From an uncultured Bacilli bacterium (GTDB lineage Bacteria > Bacillota_I > Bacilli_A > RF39 > UBA660): 59,777 bases of DNA. The notes under the pieces are model-generated. The model made no database searches, was not told the DNA's origin, and worked only from the letters and a program-made list of their open reading frames with translations. The translations under genes were made by a program, and so were the position numbers. The stretch spans positions 1-59,777 of the forward strand of contig CAKOLG010000005.1 in NCBI GenBank assembly GCA_934096175.1, read 5' to 3'. Below are positions 1 to 6,001 of the stretch, piece after piece (position 1 is the first letter of the stretch; every line of letters begins with the position of its first letter).

Positions 1-36
1 TTAGATAATTTAAAAGTTTTTAAAAAAGCAAATTAA
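1..36 (+). CDS. 3' end of a second, oppositely oriented signal peptidase copy (partial)
   Basis: Read on the plus strand from base 1, the sequence encodes LDNLKVFKKAN and then TAA. This is identical to the C-terminus of the signal peptidase encoded on the minus strand at 230-724. The rest of the copy would lie upstream of the window. It is a consequence of the inverted repeat, so whether a full second gene exists cannot be judged here. Confidence 0.5.
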   Translation, partial: LDNLKVFKKAN

Positions 37-77
37 CTTTCAAATATCATAAAAACCATAAAGCAACATACTTTATG
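1..77 (+). repeat. Left arm of a 77-bp perfect inverted repeat
   Basis: Bases 1-77 are the exact reverse complement of bases 189-265. The arm carries the last codons of the signal peptidase gene, its 3' flank and part of its terminator hairpin. It begins at the window edge, so the true repeat may be longer. The match ends sharply after CTTTATG at 77, inside the terminator stem. It may be a real inverted duplication or a fold-back assembly artefact at a contig end. Confidence 0.97.
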
Positions 78-188
78 ATATAGAATTATTTAATAGAAAA
101 TATATAGTTTTTACTTTTCTGCCTATTTAATTTTATATATTTATTTTTATCTTTCTATGCTATAATGAAATAGATAAAAATAGAAAAC
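78..188 (+). promoter_or_regulatory. Spacer between the repeat arms, with an extended -10 promoter-like element
   Basis: The 111-bp spacer has no plausible gene. On the plus strand, 158-166 reads TGCTATAAT, a perfect extended -10 element, with only a weak -35. Transcription from it would meet the terminator at 186-212 almost at once, giving a very short RNA. It could also be chance in such AT-rich DNA. Confidence 0.35.
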
Positions 189-212
189 CATAAAGTATGT
201 TGCTTTATGGTT
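186..212 (-). terminator. Rho-independent terminator of the signal peptidase gene
   Basis: AAACCATAAAG and CTTTATGGTTT pair around the 7-base loop TATGTTG, with A- and T-rich flanks, so the hairpin could work in both directions. It lies just beyond the signal peptidase stop codon. Confidence 0.7.
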
Positions 213-265
213 TTTATGATATTTGAAAGTTAATTTGCTTTTTTAAAAACTTTTAAATTATCTAA
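189..265 (-). repeat. Right arm of the 77-bp inverted repeat
   Basis: This is the exact reverse complement of 1-77. It covers the last 12 codons of the signal peptidase gene, its stop codon and half of its terminator. Confidence 0.97.
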
Positions 266-724
266 AATAAACTCTGATAATAAAATAAGAATTGCAATTA
301 CAATTATGTATATATGTTCATTAATATATTTAATAAAGTAGCCAACGTAAGGAATATAAATTTTACTTACCTTTCCTTTTATATCAGCATATTCTATTAA
401 TTGTTGATCAGGGTTGCCGTTAGCATCTCCTTTAGTTTGATATTTTCCATCGTTAATTTCATTAATACGGTGCGTAATTAAATCCTCACTATTTCCATAG
501 GAGAAAGTAATAATATCAGCTTGTTTTAATTCATCTTCTGGAACATGATGATAATATATAACATTACCTACTTTAAATGTTGGTTCCATACTTCCAGATA
601 AAACAATAACTGGCTTATAACCAAATAATGCTGGGGCAGAAATTAATGCATATATGATTATTAATATATAAATTATATTAGATATAAAATCTATGGTTTT
701 TTTATAAATTCTTAAAGCTGTCAT
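230..724 (-). CDS. Signal peptidase I, SipW/ER type (S26B)
   Basis: This 164-residue membrane peptidase cleaves signal peptides from exported proteins. Transmembrane segments lie at about residues 12-34 and 133-155. The catalytic serine is Ser45 in GSMEPTF, and the general base is His85 in LITHRIN rather than lysine, which marks the archaeal/ER-like S26B class that includes SipW. The conserved GDAN box starts at residue 99. The ATG at 722-724 follows AAGGAG and a promoter with an extended -10 at 750-758. In Bacillus, SipW processes TasA and TapA; no such substrate is present here. The 3' end lies inside the inverted repeat at 1-265. Confidence 0.93.
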   Translation of the reverse strand: MTALRIYKKTIDFISNIIYILIIIYALISAPALFGYKPVIVLSGSMEPTFKVGNVIYYHHVPEDELKQADIITFSYGNSEDLITHRINEINDGKYQTKGDANGNPDQQLIEYADIKGKVSKIYIPYVGYFIKYINEHIYIIVIAILILLSEFILDNLKVFKKAN

Positions 725-749
725 ATAAACAACTCCTTACTATATTTTT

Positions 750-758
750 AGTATAGCA
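750..758 (-). promoter_or_regulatory. Extended -10 promoter for the signal peptidase gene
   Basis: On the minus strand the sequence reads TGCTATACT, an extended -10 element, 12 nt before the AAGGAG ribosome binding site (733-738). The -35 region is weak, as is common for extended -10 promoters. Confidence 0.55.
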
Positions 759-794
759 CAAATTTAAATTTTTAAAAGAAAAAAAAACAAAGCT

Positions 795-1364
795 TTAAGC
801 TCTGCTTGAATATTTTCCATCTAAGGTAGAAACAATAATTTTTTCACCATTTGTAATAAATAATGGAACTTTTACTACTAGTCCGTTTTCAAGTGTAGCA
901 TCTTTTTGGGCATTATTAGTAGTATTACCTTTAACTGCATCAGTTGTATCAACAACTTCATATTCAACTTTTTCTGGTAATGTAACGCCAATAATTTCGC
1001 CTTGATAAAAAGCTATTTGAACTTCCATATTTTCTTTTAAGAATTTCTTTTCATCAGTAAGTTTATCTTCAGAAATTTCAGTCTGTTCATATGTTTCATT
1101 ATCCATGAATACATATCCTGTTCCACTATTATATAGATAAGACATTGTTTTCTTGTCAACATGTGCTTTTTCTAGTTTTTTATCGCTATTAATAGTTTCT
1201 TCAGTTATTGTTCCTGTTTTTAAGTTGCGCATTTTAACTTTCATAACTGCTGCACCTTTGCCTGGTTTAACATGTAAGAAGCTTATAATTACACAAAGTT
1301 TACCATCATAAATGATAGTCATTCCGTTTTTAATGTCATTAACATTTATTAAACTATTATTCAT
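795..1364 (-). CDS. efp: Translation elongation factor P
   Basis: EF-P relieves ribosome stalling at polyproline stretches. The 189-residue protein shows the usual three-domain layout: a KOW-like N-terminal domain, a central OB domain, and a C-terminal OB domain ending in the KIIVSTLDGKYSSRA signature. The tip of the N-terminal loop carries Lys36 in HVKPGKGAA, the residue that is modified post-translationally in bacteria. No modification gene (EpmA, EarP or YmfI type) lies in the window. The ATG at 1364 follows AAGAGG. It is downstream of rpmG on the same strand and probably co-transcribed. One proline-rich protein that could need EF-P is encoded at 39122-40507. Confidence 0.97.
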   Translation of the reverse strand: MNNSLINVNDIKNGMTIIYDGKLCVIISFLHVKPGKGAAVMKVKMRNLKTGTITEETINSDKKLEKAHVDKKTMSYLYNSGTGYVFMDNETYEQTEISEDKLTDEKKFLKENMEVQIAFYQGEIIGVTLPEKVEYEVVDTTDAVKGNTTNNAQKDATLENGLVVKVPLFITNGEKIIVSTLDGKYSSRA

Positions 1365-1381
1365 ATCTTTTACCTCTTATA

Positions 1382-1546
1382 TTATTTTTTTTCTTTATGA
1401 ACAGTTGACTTGTTACACCATTTACAAAATTTATTTAATTCTAATTTTTCTGTTGTATTCTTTTTGTTTTTTACTGTAACATAGTTTTCATGTTTGCATT
1501 CAGTACAAACTAATGTAATGTTAGGTCTGTTTTCATTCTTGGCCAT
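1382..1546 (-). CDS. rpmG: 50S ribosomal protein L33
   Basis: This short gene encodes 54 residues, starting MAKNENRPNITLVCTECK. It has the L33 core (LVCTECKHENYVTVKNK) and a second cysteine pair in KFCKWCNK, so it is the zinc-binding, four-cysteine form of L33. A strong AGGAGGG ribosome binding site lies at 1555-1561, nine bases before the ATG. It sits upstream of efp with an 18-base gap, so the two are probably one transcript. Confidence 0.95.
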   Translation of the reverse strand: MAKNENRPNITLVCTECKHENYVTVKNKKNTTEKLELNKFCKWCNKSTVHKEKK

Positions 1547-1594
1547 AGTACTGCCCTCCTTTTTTTAATCCGTTCCTATTGTATCATATATTTT

Positions 1595-3478
1595 TTATTT
1601 TTCAAATATAATTTTACTTACTTCTTTAGATATATAGCGATTTATCGGTGCTATATAATTATCATTTCCGTTATTTAAAGAAATATTAGGAGTTAAAACA
1701 ACTATTGAATATTTAGGATTATCATAAGGAGCATACATTGCATACGTTTGATTAATAGTAGTAATATTTTTAGCATAAATCACTTCGGATGTTCCAGTCT
1801 TACCGGCTGGTTTATATTTTAAATCGGTATAACCATTAGCGGTACCACCATTTAAAACCGCTTTAAATCCTTCATGAATTCTCGGAAAATTACTATTTTC
1901 TACTGTGTTTAATAAATTTGGTTCAAAATTATATACGTTAGGTATTTTTTTCAAATAATGAAGGGAATATCTTTTACCAGATGTCGCAATTGTATTGATG
2001 TAGTTAACTATTTGAAGTGGAGTGTAAGTATCATACTGTCCAATACTTAAATTTAAAAACAAATCAGCTGCTATTGTTTTTCCTTTTATTCCATAAAATT
2101 CATTTTCTAAATCAATGCCAGTTGAGGTTCCTAAACCAAATGATGCAAAAGTATTACGATATTTGTTGAAATCTTCTTCGGAAACAGCTAATTGCATATT
2201 ATATTTATATGTGTTTCCAGTCGATTTTATTGCTGTAATGAATTGATAATAGTTACTTGATGTTTTAAGAGCTGTTATGTCATCTATATAACCTAACCTT
2301 TTAAAAGAGCATTTAGCTGGTACTTGGTAAAGTTTAACGCATGAATCGTTTATTTTTTTGCCAGTATTAATTAAATTATTTTGATAACCAACGGTACTAG
2401 AAGCACCTTTTATAACGGACCCGACCGTAAAAGATGAAGTTAAAATATTGGTTGTCACGTCATGGTAAGTACCATTTATTTTTGTAATTCCGCTACTAGC
2501 AATAATTTCACCATTATTTGGGTTGCTGACAATAACATATGCTGTATTAAAATATTTTGTATTTTTTAATTTTTCGGCTTTTTCTAAATTTTTTTTGATA
2601 ATTTCATTGATTTTTAATTGGATGTCTATGTCTATACTTAGGTATATATCATTACCAGGTATTGCTTCATTAATAAGAGTTAAGGTATTATCATCATTTA
2701 CTTTGTACATAGCTTTACTTCCCTTTAAATAATCATCATACTCTTTTTCTAAATAGCTCAAACCTACTTCATCGTCTAGTGAATAACCTTTATTTAAATA
2801 AAAATCTTTATTTTCTTTGGAAATATTTCCGACAGTACCATATATAGCATTTAATGTGTCGTAAAGATAAACTCTTTTAACACTATATTCACATTTTAGT
2901 CCAGCCAAATTTGTTTCATTAATAAGAGCGCACTCCTGATCTGTTGCATCTTTTTTTATTATTTTTTTATCATAAAAATAGCCTTTCTTTAATAAAAAAT
3001 AGAAATTTATAATGTATTTTTCATCTTCTGTATAATTTTTTATAAAGTCATCTAAACGAGACATTTTTAATTCTTCTACTTCTTTTGTAGTTATTTTTCT
3101 TAAATCATATTCTTTTAATTCTTCATTAGTTAATAAAAAATCAGTTTCGTTGTTAAGTAAATAATATTTTTTTAATTGTTCTACGGTTGCTGGGGTTTTA
3201 TCAGTTATAATTTCATTTAATTTTGTAGCAATCTCGGATTCATTTGTATTATCAATATTGTAATAAACTATGGTATTTGATGCAATATTATCTACTAATA
3301 TTTTTCCATTACGATCTAAAATACGACCACGTGGTGCACTTTGACCATAGACAATTTTATTTGTTATATTTAAGTATTTTTCATAATAATAATCATGTTT
3401 ATAATAGTGTAAGTAAATATATCTAGTTAAAACTATCATAGTAAGAATAGATAATATGATGTAATATATTTTTTTCAT
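1595..3478 (-). CDS. Class B penicillin-binding protein (D,D-transpeptidase)
   Basis: The 627-residue protein cross-links peptidoglycan outside the membrane. One transmembrane helix (about residues 4-22) is followed by the PBP dimerisation domain (PRGRILDRNGKILVDN) and a transpeptidase domain. Active-site motifs are SVIK (SxxK) within FTVGSVIKGASS, SSN (SxN), and KTGTSE near the C-terminus. There is no glycosyltransferase domain and no PASTA domain, so it resembles PBP2/SpoVD-like elongation or spore enzymes. A longer frame starts upstream, but the ATG at 3478 has AAAAGGTGA at the right distance. It is divergent from the gene at 3541. Confidence 0.92.
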   Translation of the reverse strand: MKKIYYIILSILTMIVLTRYIYLHYYKHDYYYEKYLNITNKIVYGQSAPRGRILDRNGKILVDNIASNTIVYYNIDNTNESEIATKLNEIITDKTPATVEQLKKYYLLNNETDFLLTNEELKEYDLRKITTKEVEELKMSRLDDFIKNYTEDEKYIINFYFLLKKGYFYDKKIIKKDATDQECALINETNLAGLKCEYSVKRVYLYDTLNAIYGTVGNISKENKDFYLNKGYSLDDEVGLSYLEKEYDDYLKGSKAMYKVNDDNTLTLINEAIPGNDIYLSIDIDIQLKINEIIKKNLEKAEKLKNTKYFNTAYVIVSNPNNGEIIASSGITKINGTYHDVTTNILTSSFTVGSVIKGASSTVGYQNNLINTGKKINDSCVKLYQVPAKCSFKRLGYIDDITALKTSSNYYQFITAIKSTGNTYKYNMQLAVSEEDFNKYRNTFASFGLGTSTGIDLENEFYGIKGKTIAADLFLNLSIGQYDTYTPLQIVNYINTIATSGKRYSLHYLKKIPNVYNFEPNLLNTVENSNFPRIHEGFKAVLNGGTANGYTDLKYKPAGKTGTSEVIYAKNITTINQTYAMYAPYDNPKYSIVVLTPNISLNNGNDNYIAPINRYISKEVSKIIFEK

Positions 3479-3540
3479 ATAATCACCTTTTATTAGTATT
3501 CTTATTTTGACAATAAACATACAATATTATAGGTGATTAT

Positions 3541-3801
3541 ATGTTTGTTTTAATAGAAAGATATATGAATAATATGAATATTTTTGATTTAAAGAACTTA
3601 GCTATTTCAAAAGGAATTGATTTATCTGATGAAGAATTAGACTTCTCTTATAGGTTTGTACAAAATAATTGGCGAACTATATTATCTAATCATGGAGTTT
3701 TTGACATTGATAAATATAAAGATAAATTTTCTGAGGAAAACTTTTTGAAGATTAAAAAATTAATAAAAGAATATTCTATAAAATATAGTAGTTATTTATA
3801 G
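3541..3801 (+). CDS. Small DUF2624-like (YqfT-like) protein
   Basis: The 86-residue protein is helical, acidic and lysine-rich, with no membrane segment. The sequence NIFDLKNLAISKGIDLSDEE followed by a repeat-like helix resembles DUF2624 (Bacillus YqfT), which in Bacillus sits beside nfo. Here nfo is the convergent neighbour, which supports the assignment. The ATG at 3541 follows AGGTGAT with five bases of spacing. Function is unknown. The family call is from memory of the motif plus synteny and is moderate. Confidence 0.65.
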   Translation: MFVLIERYMNNMNIFDLKNLAISKGIDLSDEELDFSYRFVQNNWRTILSNHGVFDIDKYKDKFSEENFLKIKKLIKEYSIKYSSYL

Positions 3802-3803
3802 AA

Positions 3804-3838
3804 AAATAAGAAACTTTGTTGGAAGTTTCTTATTTTTT
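3804..3838. terminator. Bidirectional terminator between the DUF2624-like gene and nfo
   Basis: AATAAGAAACTT pairs with AAGTTTCTTATT around a short loop and is flanked by A and T runs. It lies between two convergent genes and can serve both strands. Confidence 0.85.
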
Positions 3839-4748
3839 ATTTATGGTAATAATTTCGGATTTTATTTCTAAATGATGCATCAAATGTTCTGTTTTTAATC
3901 ATTTCAATTTCAAATTTGTATGGTGGATATAAACGATTTTTATCTTCATCGCTATCACCAATATAAGGAGTTTCTAGTATTTTGGGAATGTCTTTTAACT
4001 TTTCATTATAAATAATATTAATTAAATTGTTAAAGCCAATATAACCTGTTCCTAAGTTGGCATGGCGGTCTTTATGTGCACCAAGGGGATTTTTTGAATC
4101 ATTAATATGGATGCAACCAATATATGAAAGATCAATTTTTTTAGAAAATTTAGCTAAGTAGTCATCAAATTTAGCCATATCATAACCACTGTCAGACAAA
4201 TGGCAGGTGTCTAAACAAACGCCTATTTGTTTTTGATTTTCTACATTATTAATGATATAAGCAATTTCTTCAATAGTTGTTCCACATTCACTACCTTTAC
4301 CAGCCATAGTTTCAATAAGTATACGGCATGAAGTTGTGCCATCTAAAATTAAGTTTAGGGCGTCAACAATATTTTTTAAGCCTTCTTCTTTGGTAATGCC
4401 AACTGCACTTCCTGGATGTAAAACAATTTGCTTAATATTCATTGAATCACATCTAGATAATTCATTTTTTATAAAACTAATACTAAAATTATATTTAATA
4501 GGATCCTTGCGATTAGCTAAATTTACAATGTAAGGGGCATGACAAATTACATTTTTTAAATCTATACCATTAGCGTTCATTAGTCCAATAGCTTGTTCAG
4601 TTAATTCTGAATTTATTTCTTTGCGAACTGTATTTGCAGGAGCTCCTGTGTAAAACATAAATGCATTAGCTCCGTAACTAATAGCTTCTTGAGTTGCACC
4701 TAATAATTGAGTTTTACCAAAAGAGACATGACTACCAATTATTAACAT
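3837..4748 (-). CDS. nfo: Endonuclease IV (AP endonuclease)
   Basis: The 303-residue protein cuts DNA at abasic sites in base excision repair. It has the TIM-barrel AP endonuclease 2 signatures: IGSHVSF at the N-terminus, HPGS, LIETMAGKGSE, GVCLDTCHLSDSGYD, HINDSKNPLGAHKDRH and ILETP, which contain the zinc-binding His, Glu and Asp residues. The ATG at 4748 has GAAGGTGAT upstream; a longer frame exists but begins inside the preceding gene's terminator. In Bacillus spores Nfo repairs DNA during germination, which fits the sporulation genes elsewhere in the window. Confidence 0.96.
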   Translation of the reverse strand: MLIIGSHVSFGKTQLLGATQEAISYGANAFMFYTGAPANTVRKEINSELTEQAIGLMNANGIDLKNVICHAPYIVNLANRKDPIKYNFSISFIKNELSRCDSMNIKQIVLHPGSAVGITKEEGLKNIVDALNLILDGTTSCRILIETMAGKGSECGTTIEEIAYIINNVENQKQIGVCLDTCHLSDSGYDMAKFDDYLAKFSKKIDLSYIGCIHINDSKNPLGAHKDRHANLGTGYIGFNNLINIIYNEKLKDIPKILETPYIGDSDEDKNRLYPPYKFEIEMIKNRTFDASFRNKIRNYYHK

Positions 4749-4788
4749 AATATCACCTTCATATATTATAGCAAATAAAAAGCAAATA

Positions 4789-4813
4789 AAAAAGAACGTT
4801 TTTAAACGATCTT
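4789..4813 (-). terminator. Terminator of the pseudopilin gene
   Basis: On the minus strand AAGATCGTT and AACGTTCTT pair around TAAA with one T-T mismatch, followed by TTTTATTTG. It overlaps the pseudopilin stop codon. Confidence 0.6.
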
Positions 4814-5341
4814 GTTGCTTATACACTGTGTATTATAAGGAGTGTTGGACTTGACTCCAGTAAACGAATCAGTTACTTTAGCACTAAAGTTTTCATCTTT
4901 GTAGTTTGTAATTCCATTTTTAGCTGTTAAATCTTTTATTTTTTCAGAGTCATAACCAGAAATAACAAATTTTTTATTAGTTAACCATAAGCTGTAATTA
5001 ATATTACCATTGTTTTCTTCAATGACAACATAGCCGTCCCAGTCAGTTAGTTCTTTGCTATAGAAACCATTTTTATACAAGCCTGCTAGTGTGATACACA
5101 TTCCCTCGTAGGTATTATCAGCGTTAGTAATAATATATTGTGTCTTGTTTTGTTTTTTTAATGTATTATAAGAATTTTTAGCAGATTCTACAATAGTTTC
5201 AGCTGTTTCTTTAAATGTTTTTATTTCAGCATTTTTGGTACATATAAAGACAAATGCTAAACCTGAAATTAATATACAAGAAACTAAAACTATTATGAAG
5301 AGAACTTCAATTGTCGAAAAACCTTTATTATTTATTTTCAT
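4802..5341 (-). CDS. Orphan type IV pilin-like (pseudopilin) protein
   Basis: The 179-residue protein starts MKINNKGFSTIEVLFIIVLV. That is a class III prepilin signal: a short basic leader, Gly then Phe at the cleavage site, Glu at mature position 5, and a hydrophobic helix of about 20 residues. The rest is a soluble domain containing two cysteines (in EGMCITLAG and NTQCISN). Members of this fold assemble into type IV or competence pseudopili. No prepilin peptidase, ATPase or platform gene is in the window, so partners must be elsewhere. The ribosome binding site is weak (AAGATGA). Confidence 0.75.
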   Translation of the reverse strand: MKINNKGFSTIEVLFIIVLVSCILISGLAFVFICTKNAEIKTFKETAETIVESAKNSYNTLKKQNKTQYIITNADNTYEGMCITLAGLYKNGFYSKELTDWDGYVVIEENNGNINYSLWLTNKKFVISGYDSEKIKDLTAKNGITNYKDENFSAKVTDSFTGVKSNTPYNTQCISNKIV

Positions 5342-5403
5342 TTAAATCATCTTTTCTATTATATTTATTTTAATATAATTAAAGGTTTTTTTCAATATTC
5401 ATT

Positions 5404-5622
5404 TTATTTTAATGTACTTATTACGCTACTTACTAATTCTATATCGTCAATTACACTGCTTACTTTATCTGTTACTCTTAAATGATATTTATCTTTTAAA
5501 AATTCTTTAAAATTTTTATAACTATTGGGATTACGGTTTAAATCTTTAATAAAGAAGGAATTTTCTTTTAAATAATCATAATACTTATCTTTCATAATAT
5601 TGTCTAAGATAGCTTTTTCCAT
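5404..5622 (-). CDS. ylbE: YlbE-like protein
   Basis: The 72-residue protein contains LKENSFFIKDLNRNPNSYKNFKEF, which matches the YlbE-like pattern (a short helix, then aromatic residue, x-x-L-x-RNP). Its start codon abuts the stop codon of the ylbD-like gene, and the ribosome binding site GGAG lies in the last codons of ylbD, so translation is coupled. The pair ylbD-ylbE is conserved in Bacilli. Function of YlbE is unknown. Confidence 0.8.
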   Translation of the reverse strand: MEKAILDNIMKDKYYDYLKENSFFIKDLNRNPNSYKNFKEFLKDKYHLRVTDKVSSVIDDIELVSSVISTLK

Positions 5623-5955
5623 TTAATCTCCAAAAAATTTAGTAATTGGTCTTTCTACTGGATTTGTTGCAGCAGTACTGGCTGTATCTGTTCCTTTTGT
5701 AGTTAATTCGCTTATAAAATTTAGAGCTTTTTGAGCACTTTCAATATGTTTTTCAATAGAATCAGTATCTAAATTATTCATGAAATCACTAACCTTTTTA
5801 GTTTTTTTGGCAGGATATTTATTCCATACTTTTTCATCTTCACCATACATATCATATAATTCGTAAAATTTTTGCCAGGTCATTGAATTATCTTCTATGT
5901 AACTGGCAAGTTCTGGTTTAGTTTGAACAAATTTTTTAAAATCTTCTTTTCCCAT
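5623..5955 (-). CDS. ylbD: YlbD-like putative coat protein
   Basis: The 110-residue protein starts with a conserved helix (KKFVQTKPELASYIEDNSMTWQKFYELYDMYGED) typical of the YlbD family, which is annotated as a putative spore coat protein in Bacillus. The C-terminal third is low complexity and ends in KFFGD. It forms a coupled pair with ylbE. Its ribosome binding site AGGTGAT lies wholly inside a 17-bp hairpin at 5957-5997, so the start may be masked in long transcripts reading through from parC. The role in coat formation is inferred from family annotation. Confidence 0.78.
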   Translation of the reverse strand: MGKEDFKKFVQTKPELASYIEDNSMTWQKFYELYDMYGEDEKVWNKYPAKKTKKVSDFMNNLDTDSIEKHIESAQKALNFISELTTKGTDTASTAATNPVERPITKFFGD

Positions 5956-5956
5956 T

Positions 5957-5997
5957 AAAAATCACCTATTAAATTTTATGTTTAATAAGTGATTTTT
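5957..5997 (-). terminator. 17-bp hairpin: parC terminator that also covers the ylbD ribosome binding site
   Basis: Bases 5957-5973 pair with 5981-5997 around a 7-base loop, with one G-U pair in the minus-strand RNA. The 3' arm ends in five U residues and is followed directly by A and the ylbD ATG. It can terminate parC transcripts, and in any read-through RNA it sequesters AGGTGAT, the ylbD ribosome binding site. Confidence 0.75.
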
Positions 5998-6001
5998 TTA
6001 C

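Noticed and set aside
780..805. Strong terminator at the end of efp
   Set aside because: Only a four-base stem (AGCT/AGCT) precedes the U run, too weak to report as a feature.
3476..3543. Inverted repeat CATATAATCACCT / AGGTGATTATATG between the PBP and DUF2624-like genes
   Set aside because: It is explained by two divergent genes that happen to use the same ribosome binding site and start sequence; neither transcript contains both arms.
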